Shown here: piece by piece, positions 15,218 through 22,924 of the stretch
Layout: each line of letters starts with the position of its first letter
How positions within the stretch are numbered: the stretch's first letter is position 1
Source: an uncultured Alphaproteobacteria bacterium
Lineage (GTDB): Bacteria; Pseudomonadota; Alphaproteobacteria; Rickettsiales; UBA1997
Length of the DNA stretch: 27,600 nucleotides
NCBI GenBank assembly: GCA_903849835.1
Contig: CAINKA010000100.1
Coordinates: forward strand, 1 to 27,600
Direction of reading: 5' to 3'
Position numbers and translations under genes: made by a program
The notes under the pieces: model-generated
Database searches by the model: none
Seen by the model: the letters and a program-made list of their open reading frames with translations, nothing else
What the model was told of the DNA's origin: nothing

Positions 15218-16550
15218 CATCACCAACCTCAAACTCCTCCAGCAATTTCACCTCGCCAGATTTTTTTCCTTCGATTCCAAGTTCGGAAATATTTTTGCTC
15301 AAAACCGTCGCACGATTTAAATTTTTTGCGAGCTTGTTATAGCCCAGCAGCGCTTTGTTTATCGACCTTCCCAACTCTCCCGATTCTTTCACAATCGCCA
15401 CTAATCCGTCCAATAATTTTCCGATTTCTACTTTTAAAATCTCAATATTTTTTTCCTGTTTAAAGCGATCAATCACAAATTTTACGTTGGATAAAAGATG
15501 GATTAACACCACGGGAGTAGCCACGATAATTCCGGCTTCGAAGGCTCTCTGCTCAAAATCTTTATCCACTTTTTTTATCACTTCCAACATCTGCTCAGTT
15601 TGTAAAAACATCACCAAAAAAATTTTGTAATCCGAAGAATTTTTTGCGCGCAATTCTTCGAATAAAAACTTCGAATAATCCTTGCGCTTCAAGTCTTCGA
15701 GATGCCTGCGGAATGATTCTTTTATTTTGGTTAAAATTTCTTTTTGATGCGATTCATCACGACTTTTTTCCGCATCAGCAAATTCAAAAAAATGCGGAGA
15801 AGATTTGCTATCGATTACAAGAATTTGCTCGCTCGGTAAAAATAGAATTGCGTCAGGACGCTTTGCTTCACTAGCTGCAGCAGATCCAAAATGCGATTGC
15901 AAAACGTAATCGCCGACGGAATTTAAATTTTCTTTTTCCATTAAATTCGAAGCTTTTAAAATATTTTCGAGCGTGATTTCCGAAGTTCTTCCTGCGCCTC
16001 CGGGGCTGAGCAGCGCTGATTTGGTGTGATCAATTTCTTTCGCTGATTTTTTTACTTCATCATCCAAGGCGGATAATTTTGCCGTCACATTTTCAAAATT
16101 TTTGAACAGATTTTCGGTAATTTTTTTCACCGCTTCTTGCTGATCCAAACTCATCTGATTTTGCTGCTCATTATTTTTTTTCATCATCTCGGAAGAAAGT
16201 TGCAGAAGCATGGTTTCTTTGTCTTTAGTCCATTCTTGCTTATGTCTTTCGAGTTGTTGTTGGGATTGCTTTAACAGCTCATTTTGTTTTTCAAAATCCA
16301 AAATTTTTTCTTGCAGCAAATCAATTTTTTCTGATGATTTCTTTTCTGATTTTTCTTTTTCCAAGCGCAGAAAATTTATTTCATTTTCCGATTGCTCTAA
16401 TCGCCCTTTTATCTGACCAAATTGCTGATTTTTTTTCGCTAAAAAATAAAAAAATAAACTCACAGAACCGCTGATCGTAACCAAAAATGTCAGAGCTATT
16501 GCCATTGTAATTTGTAAAACAGTTAATAAATTTCGCACCTTTCGCGACAC
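15213..16550 (-). CDS. rmuC: DNA recombination protein RmuC
   Basis: This 445-residue protein has an N-terminal membrane helix (about 17-38), a long coiled coil (about 39-165, rich in E, K and Q), and the RmuC nuclease-like core with GGAGRTSEITLENIL, DAILFLPSEQILVIDSKSS and a segment around GIIVATPVVLIHLLSNVKF. RmuC limits recombination at inverted repeats and short rearrangements in E. coli; the core is related to restriction endonuclease-like folds. The start used at 16550 is a GTG with AAGGAG only one base away, too close for good initiation. GTG 16538 or ATG 16505 are alternatives that keep the membrane helix. Only 32 bp separate it from divergent lon. Confidence 0.92.
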   Translation of the reverse strand: MSRKVRNLLTVLQITMAIALTFLVTISGSVSLFFYFLAKKNQQFGQIKGRLEQSENEINFLRLEKEKSEKKSSEKIDLLQEKILDFEKQNELLKQSQQQLERHKQEWTKDKETMLLQLSSEMMKKNNEQQNQMSLDQQEAVKKITENLFKNFENVTAKLSALDDEVKKSAKEIDHTKSALLSPGGAGRTSEITLENILKASNLMEKENLNSVGDYVLQSHFGSAAASEAKRPDAILFLPSEQILVIDSKSSPHFFEFADAEKSRDESHQKEILTKIKESFRRHLEDLKRKDYSKFLFEELRAKNSSDYKIFLVMFLQTEQMLEVIKKVDKDFEQRAFEAGIIVATPVVLIHLLSNVKFVIDRFKQEKNIEILKVEIGKLLDGLVAIVKESGELGRSINKALLGYNKLAKNLNRATVLSKNISELGIEGKKSGEVKLLEEFEVGDV

Positions 16551-16582
16551 GCTCCTTGCAAAGCCTCAACCCCATTTAAATC

Positions 16583-18934
16583 ATGACCGAACAACAAATT
16601 CAACCGCAAGTTTTTCACAGTTTGCCTTTGCGTGATGTCGTAATTTTTCCGCAGATGACGACGACGATTTTAGTCGGCAGAGAAAAATCTTTGAACTCGG
16701 TTGAAGAAGCACGCAAATTAAATTTGCCAGTTTTTGCAATCACTCAAACCAACCCTGATCACGACGATTTCGATCAAAAAAATCTCCACACTTTCGGAAC
16801 TTTATGCAAAGTTATCGAAACCATCCGCACTACAGACGGAACGCTCAAAATCATCATCCAAGGTCTTCTTCGCGCTAAATTAAAAAATATTATTCCAACT
16901 GAAAAATTTTTTCTTTGCGAAATCGAAACCTCTCCCGAATTAAATTTTTCTATCGACGACAAGGAATCTCTCGGCCTCATCAAAGCTTGTTTGGACAGTT
17001 TTAAAAACTATGCCGCTCACAATAAACGCATCACGCCAGAAATTTTAAACTCGCTCACCAAAGTGCGCTCGCCCTATGAAATTGCTTATCTCATCGCCAC
17101 TTACGTCAACAGCTCCATCAGCAACAAGCAGCAAATTTTGGAGGAAGATGATCTCACAAAAAAACTCTATAAAATTTTAGAAATTTTAAAAACTGAAATT
17201 GAAATCGGGCAGGCGGAAGAGCGCATCAACAAGTCGGTTCACGAAAAATTCGCGAAGAGCCAAAAGGAAATTTATCTTAATGAGCAGCTCAAAAATATCA
17301 AAAAAGAATTGGGTCATGATGAGGAAAATGAAACCAAAGAAATCGAAGAAAAACTCGCAAAATTAACTCTGTCGGAAGAGGTAAAAAAGAAATGCGATTC
17401 GGAATTAGCCAAGTTGAAAAAAATGAATCCATACTCTTCCGAATCAGGCGTGGTGCGTAATTACCTCGATTGGATTTGCTCACTTCCTTGGACAGAAAAA
17501 AGCGAACCAATGGATAGTTTGGAAAAGGCAAAAGCAATTCTCGACCAGCATCATTACGGCTTGGAAAAAGTTAAAGAACGCATCATCGAATTTATCGCGG
17601 TGCAGATGAAAACCAAAGATTCGAAAGGACCAATTTTATGCTTGGTCGGCGCACCGGGAGTCGGAAAAACTTCTTTGGCCAAGTCGATCGCTGAAAGTCT
17701 GAATCGCAAATATGTCAAAGTTTCTTTAGGTGGAGTTCGCGATGAATCTGAAATTCGCGGACATCGTCGCACCTACATCGGCTCAATGCCGGGACGCATC
17801 ATTCAATCGATGCGCAAAACTCACACGGTCAATCCCCTGATGCTGCTTGATGAGATCGACAAAATGTCGCATGACTTTCGCGGCGACCCATCTGCTGCGC
17901 TTTTGGAAGTTTTAGATCCAGAGCAAAATTCCAACTTTTCCGATCATTATCTCGAGGTCGAATATGACCTTTCCAACGTGATGTTCGTCGCTACCGCCAA
18001 CAGCATCGCAACCATTCCGGTTCCGCTACGCGATCGCATGGAAATCATCAAACTTTCCGGCTATACCGAAAATGAAAAATTGCACATCGCCAAAGAACAT
18101 TTGCTCGACAAGCAGCGCAAAGAAAATGGCTTGAGCAAAGAAGAATTTTTAATCAATGACGAGGCGATTTTAACTCTGATTCGTCGCTATACTTTCGAAG
18201 CCGGAGTCCGCAATTTAAGCCGTGAAATAGCCAATCTGGCGCGTAAAGCAGCGAAAGAAATCGTCACAAAAACTTTCAAATCCTTGGCAATCACCAACAA
18301 AAATTTGCACAAATATGCCGGCATAGAAAAAAAGCATCACGGCATCGCGAGAGAAAAAGATTTAGTCGGAGTCGCAACCGGCTTAGCCTACACGGAATAT
18401 GGCGGAGACTTGCTCGACATCGAAGCATTAAAATTCGAAGGCAGCGGCAAAATTCAAACTACCGGGAGTCTCGGCAAAGTGATGAAAGAATCAGCGCATG
18501 CGGCTTTAAGCTATACCAGATCTATCGCGAAGGATCTCAAAATTAACTCCAAAACTTTCAACAAATATGATTTTCATATCCACGTTCCCGAAGGAGCAAC
18601 TCCGAAAGATGGACCTTCCGCTGGCGTCGCGCTTTGCGTCACGCTAGTTTCGATTTTAACCAACAAAGCAATTCGCAAAGATATTGCGATGACAGGAGAA
18701 ATTACTCTGACTGGCAAAGTCTTAGAAATTGGCGGCTTGAAAGAGAAATTGCTGGCTGCGCTTCGTGGCGGAATCAAAACCGTTTTGATCCCCGAATCGA
18801 ATAAAAAAGATCTCGAAGACATGCCGAAAGAAGTTTTGAATAAGTTGACGATCAAGCCAATCTCTAGGATCGAAGAGGCATTGAAAGAATGCCTAGTGCA
18901 ATCAAAACCACAAAAAAAGAAAAATGTCAGATAG
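16583..18934 (+). CDS. lon: ATP-dependent protease Lon
   Basis: This 783-residue AAA+ serine protease degrades misfolded and regulatory proteins, including many antitoxins. The N-terminal substrate domain begins LPLRDVVIFPQM, the Walker A motif GAPGVGKTSLAKS is around 356-368, the Walker B region reads PLMLLDEIDKM, and the proteolytic Ser-Lys dyad lies in PKDGPSAG (S679) and GGLKEKLLAA (K722), the same numbering as in E. coli Lon (784 aa). All domains are complete. The last 11 bp overlap the start of the zeta-like kinase gene, so lon heads a four-gene overlapping run ending in yidC. The lysine-rich tail KPQKKKNVR is encoded by the overlap region. Confidence 0.97.
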   Translation: MTEQQIQPQVFHSLPLRDVVIFPQMTTTILVGREKSLNSVEEARKLNLPVFAITQTNPDHDDFDQKNLHTFGTLCKVIETIRTTDGTLKIIIQGLLRAKLKNIIPTEKFFLCEIETSPELNFSIDDKESLGLIKACLDSFKNYAAHNKRITPEILNSLTKVRSPYEIAYLIATYVNSSISNKQQILEEDDLTKKLYKILEILKTEIEIGQAEERINKSVHEKFAKSQKEIYLNEQLKNIKKELGHDEENETKEIEEKLAKLTLSEEVKKKCDSELAKLKKMNPYSSESGVVRNYLDWICSLPWTEKSEPMDSLEKAKAILDQHHYGLEKVKERIIEFIAVQMKTKDSKGPILCLVGAPGVGKTSLAKSIAESLNRKYVKVSLGGVRDESEIRGHRRTYIGSMPGRIIQSMRKTHTVNPLMLLDEIDKMSHDFRGDPSAALLEVLDPEQNSNFSDHYLEVEYDLSNVMFVATANSIATIPVPLRDRMEIIKLSGYTENEKLHIAKEHLLDKQRKENGLSKEEFLINDEAILTLIRRYTFEAGVRNLSREIANLARKAAKEIVTKTFKSLAITNKNLHKYAGIEKKHHGIAREKDLVGVATGLAYTEYGGDLLDIEALKFEGSGKIQTTGSLGKVMKESAHAALSYTRSIAKDLKINSKTFNKYDFHIHVPEGATPKDGPSAGVALCVTLVSILTNKAIRKDIAMTGEITLTGKVLEIGGLKEKLLAALRGGIKTVLIPESNKKDLEDMPKEVLNKLTIKPISRIEEALKECLVQSKPQKKKNVR

Positions 18935-19490
18935 GCAGATTCACATCATCGCAGGGCCAAATGGCGCGGGAAAAACTTCCCATGCTCGCGTCACGCTTTT
19001 GCCAAATTTTTTGAAAAGTAACGAATTCGTTAACGCCGATGAAATCGCAAAAATTCTTTCTCCAGAAAATCCAGAGAAATCCGCAATCTCCGCTGGCCGC
19101 CTGATGCTAAACCGCATGGATTTCCTGCTAAACGAAAAAATGGGCTTCGCTTTCGAAACAACTTTATCCGCAAAAACTTATCTCAATCTGATCCGCAAAT
19201 CCCAATCTTGCGGCTATAAAGTGAACTTGATTTTTTTAACATTGGACAATCCGGAGCTCGCCCATGAAAGGGTCTTGACTAGAGTGAGCAAGGGAGGGCA
19301 TAATATCGAACCTCTCGTAATCCACCGAAGATTTCGCAGAGGCCTCGACAATTTGAAAAGTTATTTAAAAATCGTCGACACCGCCACAATCTATGAGGCG
19401 AGCGGATTAGAGCTAGTTGAAGTTGCACAAAAAAACGAAGATCAATTCATAATTCTTAACAAAAATTTGTGGGAAAAAACTTATGCGTAG
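18924..19490 (+). CDS. Zeta-toxin-like P-loop kinase
   Basis: This 188-residue protein belongs to the chromosomal zeta toxin-like family. The Walker A motif is AGPNGAGKTS (10-19), followed by FVNADEIAKILSPENP (35-50), AGRLMLNRMD, FAFETTLSAKTY (75-86) and the lid-type RVLTRVSKGGHNIEP (116-130) with RRFRRG (135-140). Zeta/PezT toxins phosphorylate UDP-N-acetylglucosamine and block peptidoglycan synthesis; for this shorter branch the substrate is unproven, and some may be benign kinases. It lies between lon and yidC with an 11-bp overlap upstream and an 8-bp overlap with the next small gene, its likely partner. No canonical epsilon-type antitoxin precedes it. Confidence 0.82.
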   Translation: MSDRQIHIIAGPNGAGKTSHARVTLLPNFLKSNEFVNADEIAKILSPENPEKSAISAGRLMLNRMDFLLNEKMGFAFETTLSAKTYLNLIRKSQSCGYKVNLIFLTLDNPELAHERVLTRVSKGGHNIEPLVIHRRFRRGLDNLKSYLKIVDTATIYEASGLELVEVAQKNEDQFIILNKNLWEKTYA

Positions 19491-19881
19491 CGAAGAAATT
19501 TTGAAAAAAACCGAAGAGGGGATGAAGGAGGGTAATAAAATCCTCATCCAAGAATTGGTGCGCGACCTTGAAGAGAAGGGGATTTCACCAGTTATCGCAG
19601 TTGATGGAGAAGTGAAAGAGTTGAATTTAAAATTAATTCACGAAACCGAACTACAAGATTTCGAACAAGTTCTAGAAAAATTTGGATTTAAAAAATGTGA
19701 TTTTTGTTTGCTTGAAGAAGACGCTGCACAACCACTTCCCGACAGTCTCTATCCAACATCAGGAAACGTAATTTTAATTCACAAAGAATCGTCAAAAATT
19801 AAAAAATATTCCGCTGGCAATAACTCTCATTGGATCGTTGATTTTCACCAAGATCTAGAAAACAAATTTTTCACAAACTAA
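19483..19881 (+). CDS. Small acidic protein of unknown function, putative partner of the zeta-like kinase
   Basis: I do not recognise this 132-residue protein with confidence. Residues 1-48 are a charged helical segment ending in VIAVDGEVKELN. This resembles, in size and pattern, the short 'helix plus ...DGKV' proteins often encoded next to zeta-like kinases (my inference). Residues 50-132 look like a separate compact domain: KFGFKKCDFCLLEED, then LYPTSGNVILIHKESSKIKKY, then NNSHWIVDFHQDLENKFF. C72 and C75 form a CDFC pair. No signal peptide or membrane helix is seen. It overlaps the kinase by 8 bp and yidC by 1 bp, so all three should be translated in step. An antitoxin or modulator role is plausible but undemonstrated. 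Confidence 0.75.
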   Translation: MRSEEILKKTEEGMKEGNKILIQELVRDLEEKGISPVIAVDGEVKELNLKLIHETELQDFEQVLEKFGFKKCDFCLLEEDAAQPLPDSLYPTSGNVILIHKESSKIKKYSAGNNSHWIVDFHQDLENKFFTN

Positions 19882-21638
19882 TGCAACAGCCCAACAACAA
19901 AAATGTCCTAATCGCTACCGCTCTTTCTGCCGCAATTTTATTGAGCTGGACGTGGCTTTACGAAAAGCCAAGAATCGAAAAACAAGATGAGCAAAGAAGA
20001 AATTTGGCGCAACAAACCGCATCAGCAACTCCCGTCAAAAGCGCTGAAAACAAAGCGTCTACAGCAATTCCAACAAAACCTATCGAAACACTTTTAGCCC
20101 TAAAAAATCGTGACGAAATTTTATCAGCAGATGCAAAAAATCGCATCACGATTGAAAGTGAAAATTTACACGGATCAATCTCCCTCAAGGGCGCGCGCTT
20201 CGACGATTTAACCCTCGCCAAATATTTTAAAACCACAGAAAAAAAAGAAGAGGTTACACTTTTCTCTCCATCAGAAAGCAAAGAAAGATATTTCGCTGAC
20301 ATGGGCTGGATCAGCTCCAATTCTGCTCTCGAGCTTCCAAATCCAAACACGATTTGGAAAAGTAACGGCAAAAAATTAACGCCACAAAATCCAATTATTT
20401 TATCGTGGAAAAACAAAATCGGCGTCGAATTTCTGATCCACATCGCGCTCGATGAGAACTACATGTTCAGCGTTTCACAGGAAGTTAAAAATCATTCAAA
20501 ATCAGAAATTTCAATCGCGAATTACGGCAGGATTAATCGCGTTTTAAACAACATCCAGAAATCAGTTTACATCCTTCACGAAGGCCCGATTGGCGTGTTC
20601 GAAAACATTTTGCACGAAACCACTTACAGCGACATCACAAAAGAAAAGCAACAAAGTTTTACCAACAATGCCAGCGAAAAATCTGGTGGCTGGCTTGGCA
20701 TCTCCGACAAATACTGGCTTAGCTCCATCATCCCTGACAAGTCGATGACTTACAGCGCAAATTTCAGTCACAATTTTTCCAACCAAAATAATTTTTTTAA
20801 CTCCGAATTTATCGGACAAGAATTCAAAATTGCTGCGGGCGAAAAATTAAAACTCGATCATCACATCTTCGCTGGAGCCAAGAAAGTCAGGCTTCTCGAC
20901 CAATATGCAACGGATCTAAACATCAAACTTTTCGATCGCGCGATTGATTTCGGATGGTTTTATTTTTTGACAAAACCGTTCTTTTTCATCATCGAATTTT
21001 TAAACAGATTTTTAGGAAATTTTGGTTTAGCGATTTTAGCGATGACGGTTCTGGTCAAGCTGGCATTGTTTCCGATGGCTAACAAATCTTACGCCGCAAT
21101 TGGTAGAGTAAAAAAATTACAGCCAAAAATCGATGCGCTTCGCGAAAGATTTAAAGACGATAAAATCGCGATGAACCGCGAAATGATGGAGCTCTACAAG
21201 CGCGAAAAAGTTAATCCAGCGTCTGGCTGTTTGCCGGTTTTGTTGCAAATTCCGATTTTCTTTTCGCTCTACAAAGTGATTTTTGTCACGCTCGACATGC
21301 GCCAGGCGCAGTTCTACGGCTGGATTCACGATCTCTCCGCTCCAGATCCAACTTCGATTTTTAACTTGTTCGGCCTCTTGCCATTCAATGTCAGCAGCAC
21401 TTTCACCATCGGCCTCTGGCCAATATTGATGGGGGTCACGATGGTTATTCAACAAAAACTCAGCCCCACAACTTCGGATCCAACCCAAGCAAAAATTTTA
21501 AAATGGATGCCATACGTGTTGACTTTCGTTTTAGCCGCGTTCCCCGCCGGATTAGTGATTTACTGGACTTGGAGCAACAGCCTTTCAATTTTACAGCAAT
21601 GGGTGATTGCGAAAAAATTGAATAAAGAAAAAAATTAA
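19881..21638 (+). CDS. yidC: Membrane protein insertase YidC
   Basis: This 585-residue Oxa1/Alb3/YidC insertase has the Gram-negative layout: a first membrane helix at about 8-25 (VLIATALSAAILLSWTWLY), a large periplasmic beta-sandwich domain (about 60-345), and the conserved C-terminal insertase core from about 356 with GNFGLAILAMTVLVKLALFP, LQPKIDALRERFKDDK, NPASGCLPVLLQIPIFFSLY and FPAGLVIYWTWSNSLSILQQ. The length is typical of alphaproteobacteria. yidC usually lies next to rnpA/rpmH; here it follows lon, a kinase and an unknown gene, with a one-base TAATG overlap. A family B repeat starts 14 bp after its stop, in terminator position. Confidence 0.96.
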   Translation: MQQPNNKNVLIATALSAAILLSWTWLYEKPRIEKQDEQRRNLAQQTASATPVKSAENKASTAIPTKPIETLLALKNRDEILSADAKNRITIESENLHGSISLKGARFDDLTLAKYFKTTEKKEEVTLFSPSESKERYFADMGWISSNSALELPNPNTIWKSNGKKLTPQNPIILSWKNKIGVEFLIHIALDENYMFSVSQEVKNHSKSEISIANYGRINRVLNNIQKSVYILHEGPIGVFENILHETTYSDITKEKQQSFTNNASEKSGGWLGISDKYWLSSIIPDKSMTYSANFSHNFSNQNNFFNSEFIGQEFKIAAGEKLKLDHHIFAGAKKVRLLDQYATDLNIKLFDRAIDFGWFYFLTKPFFFIIEFLNRFLGNFGLAILAMTVLVKLALFPMANKSYAAIGRVKKLQPKIDALRERFKDDKIAMNREMMELYKREKVNPASGCLPVLLQIPIFFSLYKVIFVTLDMRQAQFYGWIHDLSAPDPTSIFNLFGLLPFNVSSTFTIGLWPILMGVTMVIQQKLSPTTSDPTQAKILKWMPYVLTFVLAAFPAGLVIYWTWSNSLSILQQWVIAKKLNKEKN

Positions 21639-21651
21639 ATTCGATGTTGGA

Positions 21652-21709
21652 CGTAGGGGCGACCCTTGTGGTCGCCTGCGGGCCGACACATGGGTCAGCG
21701 CCCCTACAA
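21652..21709. repeat. Family B GC-rich palindromic repeat, second copy
   Basis: GTAGGGGC (21653-21660) and GCCCCTAC (21700-21707) are the outer arms, matching the copy at 15155. The first internal hairpin GGCGACC/GGTCGCC (21658-21676) is intact; the second (GGCCGAC...GGGTCAGC) has drifted and pairs imperfectly. It lies between yidC and the tRNA-Ser gene. Confidence 0.88.
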
Positions 21710-21723
21710 GAAGCAATTTTTAT

Positions 21724-21813
21724 GGAAGGATGGCCGAGAGGCTTAAGGCGCACGCTTGGAAAGCGTGTTATGGGTAACACCATACGAGAGTTCGAATCTC
21801 TCTCCTTCCGCCA
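21724..21813 (+). tRNA. tRNA-Ser(GGA), CCA encoded
   Basis: A class II tRNA cloverleaf: the acceptor stem GGAAGGA (21724-21730) pairs with TCCTTCC (21803-21809), then discriminator G and encoded CCA (21811-21813). The anticodon stem CACGC/GCGTG holds the loop TTGGAAA with anticodon GGA at 21758-21760. A long variable arm (around TATGGGTAACACCATA) and the T-arm GAGAG-TTCGAAT-CTCTC confirm serine. It decodes UCC/UCU. The 3' end is a typical integration target, and the metal island begins just downstream. Confidence 0.97.
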
Positions 21814-21863
21814 TAACTACAGCTCAAAAACTATCTCCGCTCAGTTTTTGTAATTTTTTATAT

Positions 21864-21909
21864 CCCCTCCAATCCCTGTATTTGCGGGATCAAGGGGGGT
21901 TGTATTTTT
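21864..21909 (+). terminator. Possible terminator after tRNA-Ser
   Basis: Nested stems CCCCT (21864-21868) with AGGGG (21893-21897) and ATCCC (21872-21876) with GGGAT (21886-21890) are followed within a few bases by a T-rich run (TGTATTTTTT). A weaker A/T stem CAAAAACT/AGTTTTTG sits at 21825-21850. Either could end tRNA-Ser transcription. Confidence 0.4.
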
Positions 21910-22183
21910 TGATTCGCCTTCACCGCTTCTTCTCTGACATTCTGAATTGCTGCCAATTTCTCGGTATTTTTCTCTCCGTTTCTCCAAATATGCTTAACCT
22001 TCCTCAAGCAGTTTAGCCTCTAAATATAGGCTTTGTGATGTCTCACTAAACTCATCTCGGCATTTCTACGGGCAAAATTTTTGTCTCATTTACGAACTTG
22101 TCATATTAAAATGTGATTTGAAAAATCGAAATTGAGAGAGCTCCAAGTAGGTTTATTGGCTTTTTTGCGAACTTGTCGCCGTT
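21910..22183. other. Intergenic stretch between tRNA-Ser and copB, no convincing gene
   Basis: There is no recognisable gene, integrase or insertion sequence here. Two near-identical 14-mers, TTTACGAACTTGTC (22089-22102) and TTTGCGAACTTGTC (22164-22177), lie 75 bp apart in direct orientation. A 48-codon minus-strand open stretch (21841-21987, TTG start) may be a gene fragment. This is the expected position of an island boundary next to a tRNA. Confidence 0.6.
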
Positions 22184-22924
22184 TTAGAATCTTACTCTTA
22201 TCCCTGCGGCAACGATAAAATTATCAACTCTTTGGCCAAGTTGCTTTGCCAAATCCGCGGTGCCGAAAGTTTTGGTGTGATAGCGAAGTGCAAAATATGG
22301 GGCGAATTTGCGAGTGATTTCGTAGCGCGTTGCAACGCCGATTTCAAAATCGGAAATACCTGATCTTACTTCCAACTCTTCAACATTCTGCGCAAAAATT
22401 TCTGTCTCAAAGTAAGGCTGCGTGATCAATCTTTGAGTTATAAAAATATCAACTTCCTGCTTAAATCTGGCGCTGTAATTTCCTTTTTCACTTAAAAAGA
22501 GTTGTGCTTCAGTTTCAAACATTTGCGGGGCAAGACCTTCAAGTCCGATGGTTAAATAATTCAGATTTTGCGAAGTAAAATCTGTACTAAAGTCATGCGA
22601 CACACCTACTTGCGCATCCCAGAATTGTGCAATGTTGCGGCTATAAAATGCTTGGGCTTCAAATTTCTGCTCATAATTCCCATAATTTTTCTTTTCGCTT
22701 TTCAGCCACAATCTGTTATAATCTCCGCCAACCCAACCCGAAAAATCGAAACCTTTTGAGCTGCCATCTTGAGCTTCTCCAACATCGGCTTCTAGAGTAA
22801 AGGCGTGAAATATCTGCTGATGATCATCGCCATGATTCATGCCTTGTTTTACTTCCTCAGCTAAAGCGATTTTGGCAAATAGAAAAAATGCCAGACAGGA
22901 TTTTAAGAAAAATTTAACTCTCAT
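22184..22924 (-). CDS. copB: Copper resistance outer membrane protein CopB
   Basis: This 246-residue protein has a signal peptide (about 1-22, ending IALAEE), a short His-containing segment (MNHGDDHQQIFH) and a beta-barrel domain with the CopB/PcoB pattern: FSGWVGGDYNRLWLKSE, AQAFYSRNIAQFWDAQVGV, LNYLTIGLEGLAPQMFETEA and a terminal aromatic FIVAAGIRVRF for outer-membrane insertion. CopB/PcoB works with the periplasmic oxidase CopA in copper tolerance. The N-terminal metal-binding region is much shorter than the Met/His-rich one of Pseudomonas CopB. The start overlaps the copA stop by one base, so both are in one transcript. It is the last gene of the metal operon. Confidence 0.93.
   Translation of the reverse strand: MRVKFFLKSCLAFFLFAKIALAEEVKQGMNHGDDHQQIFHAFTLEADVGEAQDGSSKGFDFSGWVGGDYNRLWLKSEKKNYGNYEQKFEAQAFYSRNIAQFWDAQVGVSHDFSTDFTSQNLNYLTIGLEGLAPQMFETEAQLFLSEKGNYSARFKQEVDIFITQRLITQPYFETEIFAQNVEELEVRSGISDFEIGVATRYEITRKFAPYFALRYHTKTFGTADLAKQLGQRVDNFIVAAGIRVRF

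Noticed and set aside
21117..21488. Antisense frame of 123 codons across yidC
   Set aside because: It is a shadow of the highly conserved yidC insertase domain with no independent support.
21814..22183. An integrase gene next to tRNA-Ser
   Set aside because: I looked on both strands and found no integrase motif or adequate open frame; only a short remnant-like stretch is present.
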